41,711 nucleotides of DNA from NCBI GenBank assembly GCA_964640385.1, contig CAZXFL010000016.1:1-41711 (forward strand), read 5' to 3'. Positions 23,366 through 30,172 of the stretch are shown here, piece by piece. The position numbers were made by a program, and so were the translations under genes. Source of the stretch: JBBDIK01 sp964640385 (GTDB taxonomy: Bacteria > Actinomycetota > UBA4738 > JBBDHU01). The notes under the pieces were generated by a model that worked only from the letters and a program-made list of their open reading frames with translations, made no database searches and had not been told where the DNA came from. Each line of letters opens with the position of its first letter. Positions within the stretch are counted from its first letter, which is position 1.

Positions 23366-24574
23366 TCAGTGCGTGCCCGCCGAGGCGGCGTCGGGGACCA
23401 TGCGGTCGTTTCGGAAGCGGTCGGGCGAGAACGGCGCGGTGATGGCGGGCATCGTGCCGGTAGCGATGTACTCGGCCATCGACTTACCGAAGATGGGCGC
23501 GCCCTTGAATCCCCACGTTCCCATCCCCGCCATCAGGTACAGGTCTCTGACGTCGGACTCGCCGAGCAACGGCGAGGAGTCGGGACTCATGTCGCACAGA
23601 CCCGTCCACGCGCGCATCGTGCGCGCCTTCGCCATGAAGGGCAGGATCTGGATCGACCGTTTCGCGGCCTCGGACAGGAACTCGAAGGTAGAGCGCGTCG
23701 AGTAGGTGTTGTACGGCAGCACCTCGGCGCCGGCCAGCAGTTCCCCGCGAGCGGTCTGCGACACGTAGATGTACAGGTCCATCGAAGAGACCAGCCCCTC
23801 GAGCACCGGCCGGTACGGTTCGGTCACGAACGCCTGCAGTGCCATCGTCTCGATCGGCAACCGCAGCCCGGCCATCGCGGCCACGACGCTGCTGTAGCCC
23901 GCCACGGCGCTGACCACCCGCCCCGCGGACACTGGGCCGGCGTCGGTCTGCACGCCGGTGCAACGGTCAGCCTGCACATCCAGCCCCGTCACGGCCAAGC
24001 CCTCGTGGATCTCGACGCCCAACCGCTGCGCCGCGACGGCATAGCCCCACACCACCGAGTCGTGGCGCGCGAACGAACCGGGCGGGTGGTAGGAGGCGCC
24101 GACCACCGGCAGCTCCCCCCCGGCGGTAAGGTCGACGAACCTGCACACCTTGAGCACCTCGTCGGGGGTCAGGATGTCGGTCTGCACGCCGTACGCGCGG
24201 TTCAACAATGACTTGGCACGCTCGACCTGCAACGAGTCGTGCGTATGGCACAGGTCCATCTCGCCCTGGTTCGTGAACAAGATGTTGAAGTCCAGCTCCT
24301 GCGACAGCGTGCGGTACATCCCCAGGCTGGCCTTGTAGAGCGGGACCGTCTCGGGCGTGTTGTAGTTCGCGCGGATCACCTGGGTGTTGCGACCGGACCC
24401 GCCCGACCCGATGTAGTTGCGCTCGATGACGGCGACGTCCCGGATGCCGTGCTTGGCGGCCAGGTGGTACGCCAGCGAGAGCCCGTTGACTCCCCCCCCG
24501 ATGATCACGACGTCGTAGCGCGGCTTCAGCTCCGTCTGCTTGAGGAACTCGGTCCGTCGCAGGAGGCCGCTCAT
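23366..24574 (-). CDS. soxB: Sarcosine oxidase-type beta subunit
   Basis: 402-residue flavoprotein that demethylates sarcosine within the heterotetramer. It begins with a Rossmann FAD motif (YDVVIIGGGVNGLSLAYHLA) and continues DVAVIERNYIGSGGSGRNTQVIR. The FARHDSVVWGYA segment keeps the RHD sequence tied, in known sarcosine oxidases, to covalent FMN at the alpha-beta interface. The C-terminal FAD/substrate segment MAGMGTWGFKGAPIFGKSMAEYI is intact. ATG 24574 overlaps the soxG stop (ATGA). Order soxD-soxA-soxG-soxB differs from the common soxBDAG order. Confidence 0.93.
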   Translation of the reverse strand: MSGLLRRTEFLKQTELKPRYDVVIIGGGVNGLSLAYHLAAKHGIRDVAVIERNYIGSGGSGRNTQVIRANYNTPETVPLYKASLGMYRTLSQELDFNILFTNQGEMDLCHTHDSLQVERAKSLLNRAYGVQTDILTPDEVLKVCRFVDLTAGGELPVVGASYHPPGSFARHDSVVWGYAVAAQRLGVEIHEGLAVTGLDVQADRCTGVQTDAGPVSAGRVVSAVAGYSSVVAAMAGLRLPIETMALQAFVTEPYRPVLEGLVSSMDLYIYVSQTARGELLAGAEVLPYNTYSTRSTFEFLSEAAKRSIQILPFMAKARTMRAWTGLCDMSPDSSPLLGESDVRDLYLMAGMGTWGFKGAPIFGKSMAEYIATGTMPAITAPFSPDRFRNDRMVPDAASAGTH

Positions 24575-25044
24575 CGGACCGCCTCCACTGGCTCGGCCTC
24601 ACGCACGCTGAAACGGGCGCAGTCGGCGAGGACCCGCTCGCGGAGGTACGCCCCCCACATCGCGGGCACGAACAGGCGCAAGGCGTCGGGCTCGACGATG
24701 ACCCGCACGGGGACCTCGGCCACCGCGCCCTGGATGAACCCTTCGGAGCCCGGCAACTCCAACTCCGACAGGTAGGAGAACGCCTCGGCGACGGTATCGC
24801 CCCGCAGGGCCCACGCCGACCAGCCGTCCGTCGTCTCGACGACGATGCCGTTCCGATCGGCGGCTCCGACCGATGCCTCCAGCGCCGCGAAGAGCTGCTC
24901 GCCCTCGCCCGCCGCGCCGACGACCATGGCCTCGTCCGGCGCGATGCGGCACACCGTGGCCGGTCCGGCATGGACGGCGGTGACGGCGTCGGGCGACGCG
25001 AACACGCCGACGACCGCCACCTCGAGACGGGTCAGCTCAAGCAC
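24571..25044 (-). CDS. soxG: Sarcosine oxidase-type gamma subunit
   Basis: 157 residues, a small GcvT/YgfZ-like fold without catalytic residues that packs in the heterotetramer. Visible are GPATVCRIAPDEAMVVG, the DGWSAWALRGDTVAEAFSYL segment and FIQGAVAEVPVRVI. The assignment rests on these and on position between soxA and soxB. GTG 25044 overlaps the soxA end by 8 bp and its own stop overlaps soxB. Confidence 0.88.
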   Translation of the reverse strand: MLELTRLEVAVVGVFASPDAVTAVHAGPATVCRIAPDEAMVVGAAGEGEQLFAALEASVGAADRNGIVVETTDGWSAWALRGDTVAEAFSYLSELELPGSEGFIQGAVAEVPVRVIVEPDALRLFVPAMWGAYLRERVLADCARFSVREAEPVEAVR

Positions 25045-27736
25045 GGAGCCTCGCCCCCTCCGGGTCGTAGAAGGGAGCGGGCGTCACCCACACCGGCACA
25101 TCGCCGGCCCTGAGCGCCGACGGCATCTGGCCGTCGGCGCCGATCCGCAGCCAGCCGAGCCCGACTCCGTAACCGAGCACGTCCGACCGCTCGCACGAGG
25201 TGATCCGTCCGGCCAGCGCGTCGCCGGTGTACAGCGGCATCCCGCGCAGCGCGGCGATGTCGAGTGCGTCGTCGGGATGTCCATCGCCGTTCCGATCGGG
25301 GCCACGGCCGTCGATACGCAGGCCGACGAGCCTGCGTTCCAACGGCATCTGCGCCATCCGCTCCAAGGCAACCTTGCCGACGAAGTCCGCCTTGTCCATC
25401 GCCACCGCCCAGTCCATCCCGAGCTTGGCCGGCGTGTCATCGGGCATCGTGTCCTGGGCCAGGTAGACATGTCCCTTCTCGAGCCGCAGCAACTCCAGCG
25501 CGTCCAAACCGTGCGGCCGGATGCCGAACTCGGTCCCGGATGTCATCAGCGCGTCCCACAGCTCGACGCCACGCGAACGCGGGTGGTGCAGCTCGTACGC
25601 CAGCTCTCCGACGAACCCGACCCGGATCGCCCGGCACGGTACACCCGCCACCGCGATCTCGTGGTGTTCCATATACGGGAACGAGGCACCGTCGAGCGGA
25701 TCGCTCGACAGGGTCTGCAGCAGGTCGCGTGCGTGCGGCCCCGCCACCAAGATGGCCCCCAGCATCGGCGTCTGGTTCACGATGTGCGCATCGAGCTCCC
25801 AGCGATCCGCCCACTCGCGGAGCCACCGCTCCATCCCGTCGGCACCGCCCGACGTCGAGGTCAGGTAGTAGCGGTCGTCGTCCAGCGCACACACCAGCCC
25901 GTCGTCGAAAACGTAGCCGGCCTCCCCCAGCGCAAGCAGGTAGCGCGAACGGCCGGGCGCGAGGTCTTCGACCCGAGTCGGGAAGACGCGGTCGATCAAC
26001 GCCCTCGCATCGCGGCCGCCGATGAGCATCTTGCCGAGCGTGCCGACGTCCATCAGGCTCACGCGTTCGCGGACCGCGCGGTACTCCTCCCGCCAGTCCC
26101 CGTAGTTGAACGGCCGCTTCCAACTCCCCGACCAGTCGAGGCGGGCGCCGGCAGCGAGGTGCCGCTCGTGCAACGAAGTGCGCTTCTCGATGACCTCGTG
26201 CACAGCACCGGCCAGCGTCTCAAGTGAGACGGGCCGGGCAGGCGGGCGTGATGTCGTCCGCGTGCCGGCCTTGCGCGAACCGCCTGAGCGCTTCTTCGAG
26301 AAACATGCTAGGTGCAAGCCGCACATCGCGCCCTGGCAGGGGCCCATCGTGGCGGTCGTGTAGCGCTTCAGGATCTCGGAGTTGCGATAGCCCTCGTCCC
26401 ATGCGCGGTACAGATCCTCGACGGACACATCCTCGCACAGGCAGACGGTGCCTTCGGCGCCCATCGTCGGGCACGCGGGTCCGTGGGTCGCGTCCTCGGC
26501 GGCGTCGTCAGCGCTCTCCCCCGCGCCCGCACGGCGGCCACTCTCGACGGCCTCATCCAGCGAGCAACCGGGGATGACGACATCGCCCGCACCCGTCACC
26601 GGATCCTCGGGACCCATCCGCAGCAGGTCGTCGCGTGGCGCGAAGCCGAGCGACAGCACGAGCGCTTCGCACGCGAAGCGCTCGCGGCCCGCGCCGGTGT
26701 CGACGGTTACGGCGCGTACGGATTCACCGCCGTGGGTGCGCACGATGCGCCCGTCCGCGATGAACCGCACCCCGTCGGGCACCAAGCCCCCCTGATCGGA
26801 GGCTGCAACGACCGCGGCGATGTCGACTCCGGCCGCCATCAGCGTCCGCACGTGCTGCGCGCCCTCCTCGCCGGAGATCGCCGCCACGGCCCGCGCGCCG
26901 GGGAGCAGCCTATGCACGCCGGCCAGCCGAGCAGCGCCGCGCCCCTGCCAGACCCCCGGCACGTCGTTGCCCTTGAAGACCCCGTGGAACTCAACCGCCC
27001 CGACCGCGACAACCACTCGCCTCGGGTGGACCTGCACCAGCTCATCGTCGCCGGCAAGGGCCACCATCGGCCCGTCGTACATCCCGATCGCGGTGTGCCG
27101 TTCCAGCACCGTCACCGCCGGGAGGGCACGAACCCCTGCTTCCAACACGCGGATACGGTCCCGCGTCGGGCCGGGCGCGACCCTTTCGCCGATCACGCCT
27201 TCGTCGCAGAGCAGGACGCGGTCTCCTCGTTCCTCTGCTGCTGCTGCTGCCGCCAGTCCGGCGACACCCGCTCCGACCACCAGGACGTCCGGATGCACGT
27301 GTCGGCTCGGGCGGATGTCGGTCGCGCCATCTTCAGGGAGCCGTCCGAGTCCCGTGATCTTGCGGATGATCTTCTCAGCCAGCGGCCACGCGAACCGCGG
27401 ATGGATGAAGGTCTTGTAGTAGAACCCGACCGGCATCAGCGGATGCGCCGCTTCGGTGGCGCGCAGCAGGTCGTGATCGGTCGACGGCCACCCGTCCTCG
27501 CGCTCCACGACCATCCCCGGCTCGGCCGGAGTCGAGCAGGACCGCGTTCCGGGAACCCCGTCGACGCTCACCAGGCAGTTCGGGCAGTCACCGGTCATGC
27601 AGTAGAGCCCACGCCGCCGGTGCAGTTTCAGCGACCGTGTGAAGGTGCGGACGCCGGCGCGATACAGCGCGGACGCAACGGTGTCGCCTTCATGGATGGG
27701 AACCTGCTTCCCCTCGAGAGCGAAGGACGGCGCCAC
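25037..27736 (-). CDS. soxA: Sarcosine oxidase-type alpha subunit with two predicted [2Fe-2S] sites
   Basis: 899 residues, somewhat shorter than the usual 960-1000. Order: a ferredoxin-like domain (about 1-90), NAD/FAD Rossmann domains (about 145-420; DVLVVGAGVAGLAAAAAAEERG), a BFD-like domain (about 425-480) and GcvT folate domains (about 530-890). The first domain has C46, C51, C54 and C67 (C-x4-C-x2-C-x12-C). The BFD-like part has C432, C434, C467 and C472 (C-x-C-x32-C-x4-C). From memory, classical sarcosine oxidases lack these cysteines while HcnB/opine-dehydrogenase relatives have them. So this enzyme may pass electrons to a carrier instead of O2. The Ala-rich stretch near residue 163 is a GCT/GCG run in the DNA. 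GTG 27736 lies 1 nt after the soxD stop. Confidence 0.9.
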   Translation of the reverse strand: MAPSFALEGKQVPIHEGDTVASALYRAGVRTFTRSLKLHRRRGLYCMTGDCPNCLVSVDGVPGTRSCSTPAEPGMVVEREDGWPSTDHDLLRATEAAHPLMPVGFYYKTFIHPRFAWPLAEKIIRKITGLGRLPEDGATDIRPSRHVHPDVLVVGAGVAGLAAAAAAEERGDRVLLCDEGVIGERVAPGPTRDRIRVLEAGVRALPAVTVLERHTAIGMYDGPMVALAGDDELVQVHPRRVVVAVGAVEFHGVFKGNDVPGVWQGRGAARLAGVHRLLPGARAVAAISGEEGAQHVRTLMAAGVDIAAVVAASDQGGLVPDGVRFIADGRIVRTHGGESVRAVTVDTGAGRERFACEALVLSLGFAPRDDLLRMGPEDPVTGAGDVVIPGCSLDEAVESGRRAGAGESADDAAEDATHGPACPTMGAEGTVCLCEDVSVEDLYRAWDEGYRNSEILKRYTTATMGPCQGAMCGLHLACFSKKRSGGSRKAGTRTTSRPPARPVSLETLAGAVHEVIEKRTSLHERHLAAGARLDWSGSWKRPFNYGDWREEYRAVRERVSLMDVGTLGKMLIGGRDARALIDRVFPTRVEDLAPGRSRYLLALGEAGYVFDDGLVCALDDDRYYLTSTSGGADGMERWLREWADRWELDAHIVNQTPMLGAILVAGPHARDLLQTLSSDPLDGASFPYMEHHEIAVAGVPCRAIRVGFVGELAYELHHPRSRGVELWDALMTSGTEFGIRPHGLDALELLRLEKGHVYLAQDTMPDDTPAKLGMDWAVAMDKADFVGKVALERMAQMPLERRLVGLRIDGRGPDRNGDGHPDDALDIAALRGMPLYTGDALAGRITSCERSDVLGYGVGLGWLRIGADGQMPSALRAGDVPVWVTPAPFYDPEGARLRA

Positions 27737-27737
27737 G

Positions 27738-27968
27738 TCAGGCCTCGATCCGGTTCGTCACCGTGTCGCGGCGCAGCGTGAACCAGCGTCGGCACCCCAT
27801 CGCGTGGTACCAGCGTTCCTCCTGAGGACCGGCCGGGTTCTCTGGCAGGTAGACACGACGGAAGTCCCCTTCGATATCGGTGGCGCCCAGCGGGCGCAGT
27901 TCACCGCCGAAGGAGAACTCCGTATACGAACGCGATCCGCAGTTCGGACAGGGAACCTTGAGCGCCAA
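27738..27968 (-). CDS. soxD: Sarcosine oxidase-type delta subunit
   Basis: 76-residue zinc-binding subunit, first gene of the operon. PCPNCGSRSYTEFSFGGEL carries the CxxC half of the zinc site, with GCRRWFTLRRDT near the end supplying the rest, as in SoxD. The start is TTG 27968 (unusual), preceded by GGGAGGAAGG at good spacing; no ATG fits. The 170-bp divergent region to the TetR gene holds the operator-like repeats. Confidence 0.9.
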   Translation of the reverse strand: MALKVPCPNCGSRSYTEFSFGGELRPLGATDIEGDFRRVYLPENPAGPQEERWYHAMGCRRWFTLRRDTVTNRIEA

Positions 27969-28026
27969 CCCGGACCTTCCTCCCGCTCCTTACCGCTTCC
28001 GATTCAGATGTCGCAGGACCTCGTAC

Positions 28027-28056
28027 TTGCGGGCTCCCGGAGCCGTGATGTAGTCT
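28027..28056 (+). promoter_or_regulatory. Possible promoter of the TetR gene
   Basis: TTGCGG (28027-28032), an 18-nt spacer and TAGTCT (28051-28056). The leader to GTG 28139 would be about 75 nt. A TATGTT at 28091-28096 is an alternative -10. A clear sox-side promoter was not found in this gap. Confidence 0.35.
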
Positions 28057-28069
28057 GACCTAAAGTCAT
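28055..28069. promoter_or_regulatory. Operator-like inverted repeat between TetR and sox genes
   Basis: CTGACC-N3-AGTCAT. The first arm equals the palindrome arm at 4258-4274 and the second matches it at 4 of 6 positions; the core TGAC-N5-GTCA is a perfect inverted repeat. It overlaps the end of the TetR -10 candidate. Binding by the adjacent TetR protein is inferred only from position and likeness. Confidence 0.4.
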
Positions 28070-28088
28070 TCTCGCCGACGATTCGCCA

Positions 28089-28109
28089 CGTATGTTTACC
28101 ACAAGTACG
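28089..28109. repeat. Imperfect inverted repeat in the TetR upstream region
   Basis: CGTATGTT, a TACC spacer, then ACAAGTACG: arms of 8-9 nt that pair except for a one-base offset. It lies about 30 bp before the TetR start. It could be a second operator or chance. Confidence 0.25.
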
Positions 28110-28138
28110 CACGGCCCGCACGATTGGGGAGGAAACCA

Positions 28139-28855
28139 GTGGCCAATGACCCGCGGTTAGGAACCCAGGATCTGGGCGATCTGCCGTCCGACGCGCCGGC
28201 CCGGTCTCCCCGGACCGAGGCCAAGCGTCAGCAGATCATCGACGTCGCGATGCACGCCTTCGCCGAGAACGGCTACCAGGGCGCCCGCGTCGAGGACATC
28301 GCATCCGAACTCGGGATCGCGAAGGGCTCGGTGTTCCAGTACTTCGGGACGAAGGAAGGGCTGTTCCTCGCGACGTACCGCAAGGCCCTGATGACCTCGA
28401 TGACCTACTTCGACGCTCCGGAGAAGACCTTGGACGCCGGGTTCTTCGCGACGATCCGCTACTGGCTGAACCAGACCGAGCACCTCGTGCGCGAGGACTG
28501 GATCCCGTACCGCGTGCTGCTGATAGGGAACTACGGGACCGATCTACGCCTGAAGCGCGAGATCAACCGGCTGCTCGCCGACGATCCCTACGGCACGGTC
28601 GCGTTCGTCAAGTACGGCCTCGAGACGGGCGAGGTCCGTGACGACATCGAACAGGAGATGCTCGTGTCGATCGTCGACTGGCTGATGGAACGGTTCCAGG
28701 ACGCGCTCGTGACGGAGGAGCTAGACCCGGGGCTCTTCCACCGCCGGGGCGACACGGCCGAACGCCGCGAACAGCGCATCGAGCAGTTCATCGAGCTGAT
28801 CTGCAGCGCCGTCGGCTCGAACCAGGCGAAGGAAGCTGCCGCCGCAGGTACGTAG
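28139..28855 (+). CDS. TetR-family transcriptional regulator
   Basis: 238 residues. The N-terminal helix-turn-helix domain is clear: KRQQIIDVAMHAFAENGYQG, then VEDIASELGIAKGSVFQYFGTKEGL (about residues 25-75). The ligand-binding helical part (about 85-230) is variable and gives no ligand clue. GTG 28139 is preceded by GGGGAGG at 8-9 nt; a TTG at 28124 is in frame but lies before that site. It is divergent from soxD by 170 bp, the usual position for a local repressor of the sox operon. Its stop is 1 bp from the convergent aminotransferase stop. Confidence 0.92.
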   Translation: MANDPRLGTQDLGDLPSDAPARSPRTEAKRQQIIDVAMHAFAENGYQGARVEDIASELGIAKGSVFQYFGTKEGLFLATYRKALMTSMTYFDAPEKTLDAGFFATIRYWLNQTEHLVREDWIPYRVLLIGNYGTDLRLKREINRLLADDPYGTVAFVKYGLETGEVRDDIEQEMLVSIVDWLMERFQDALVTEELDPGLFHRRGDTAERREQRIEQFIELICSAVGSNQAKEAAAAGT

Positions 28856-28856
28856 T

Positions 28857-30107
28857 TCAGCGAGAGGCGTCGAGGCCGGCGGTCAGTCCGTCCACCATCT
28901 CCGAAAGACCGGCTTCGTCGATCACGAGCGACGGCGAGATCTGCAGAGCGCCCGTCGCGAGCGCGCGGGTGAGGACGCCGGCCTTCCGGCACTCCCCCAC
29001 GAGCTTGAACGCGAACGTCGGGTCGGCGGCCAGCCGGACGGTAGAGAGCTGGACCGCGGCCAGCACGCCGGTCCCGCTCCGGATCTCCTCGACCAGTTCA
29101 TGGTCGGCGAGCGGCGCCAGCGCCTCGGGGAGCTCCTTCTCCAACTCGAACGCGCGATCGCAGAGGCCCTCGCGGTCGATGATGTCGAGGTTCGCGAGCG
29201 CTGCTGCAGCCACGGCCGCATGCCCCGAATACGTATAGCCGTGCCGGAACAGCCCGGCTCCTTCGGCGAAGAAGACGTCCGCAACCCGCGGAGCGGCGAC
29301 AATAGCCCCCAGCGGCAGGTAGCCGCTCGTGATGCCCTTGGCGCACGTGATCAGGTCCGGATCGAGTGCGAACCGACTCGACGCGAACCAGTCTCCACAC
29401 CGCGCGAACGCTGTGATGACCTCGTCGGCGATGAACAGCGCGCCGGTCTCCCGGCAGATCTCGCGCACCGCGTCGAGGTAGCCGGGCGGCGGCGGGAATA
29501 CCCCGCCCGCACCGATCACCGGCTCGCAGAAGAACGCGGCCACGCGTTCGGCCCCGACGCGGCGGATCGTCTCTCGCAGCGCCTCCGCATCGTCCCAAGG
29601 AACCTGTTCCACATCGCCGAGCAGTTCCCCGAACCCCTCGAGGTTCGACGGGATGCCGGCGAGCGACGTCCCAGCGGCGTGCATCCCGTGATACGCGTGC
29701 TGCCGCTTGATGAACACCGTCCGGCCCTGCTGCCCGTTGAGCTGCCAGAATCGTCGCGCGATCTTGGTCGCCGAATCGATGGAGTCCGACCCGCCGCTGG
29801 TGAAGAACACCTTGGAACCGGACACCGGCGCCATCGATGCCACGCGGTCGGCCAGATCCTCGGCCGGGCGGTTCGAGAAGTCGCCGAAGGTCGAGTACGC
29901 GGGCAGCTTGGCCATCTGTGCGCGCGCGGCGTCGGCGATCTCCTCGCGTCCGAAACCCACGTTGGCGAACCAGAGACCCGCCGTGGCGTCCAGGTACCGT
30001 GTCCCGGCTTCGTCCCAAACATGGACGCCCTCGCCGCGCTCCAGGACGAACGGGCCCTTCGCTGAAACCGCGTGCATATCCGCGAACGCGTGCCAGAAGT
30101 TCGTCAT
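28857..30107 (-). CDS. Class III pyridoxal-phosphate aminotransferase
   Basis: 416 residues, close to omega-amino acid:pyruvate or taurine/putrescine:pyruvate aminotransferases. Seen are FTSGGSDSIDSATKIARRF (PLP phosphate binding), QHAYHGMHAAG, the FIADEVITAFARCGDWFA segment with the PLP-nitrogen Asp, and the Schiff-base Lys in TCAKGITSGYLPLGA near residue 260. The amino donor is not deducible; it might handle glyoxylate or pyruvate as acceptor. ATG 30107 has no ribosome site, and TAGCCT lies 9 nt upstream. It lies downstream of metH on the same strand and is tail-to-tail with the TetR gene. Confidence 0.9.
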   Translation of the reverse strand: MTNFWHAFADMHAVSAKGPFVLERGEGVHVWDEAGTRYLDATAGLWFANVGFGREEIADAARAQMAKLPAYSTFGDFSNRPAEDLADRVASMAPVSGSKVFFTSGGSDSIDSATKIARRFWQLNGQQGRTVFIKRQHAYHGMHAAGTSLAGIPSNLEGFGELLGDVEQVPWDDAEALRETIRRVGAERVAAFFCEPVIGAGGVFPPPPGYLDAVREICRETGALFIADEVITAFARCGDWFASSRFALDPDLITCAKGITSGYLPLGAIVAAPRVADVFFAEGAGLFRHGYTYSGHAAVAAAALANLDIIDREGLCDRAFELEKELPEALAPLADHELVEEIRSGTGVLAAVQLSTVRLAADPTFAFKLVGECRKAGVLTRALATGALQISPSLVIDEAGLSEMVDGLTAGLDASR

Positions 30108-30146
30108 CAGGCGCCCAGGCTAGCACCGGCTGTCGGCGCAAGGCGA

Positions 30147-30160
30147 CGGCTCCCGAGCCG
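30147..30160 (-). terminator. Small hairpin after metH
   Basis: CGGCT, CCCG loop, AGCCG: a perfect 5-bp stem in the 65-bp gap between the metH stop and the aminotransferase start. No U-tract. Confidence 0.35.
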
Positions 30161-30172
30161 GCGCTGGACGCC

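Noticed and set aside
27225..27260. Trinucleotide run (CTG/CCG-like) as a microsatellite.
   Set aside because: It encodes an alanine stretch in the SoxA Rossmann domain and is short; no sign of expansion.
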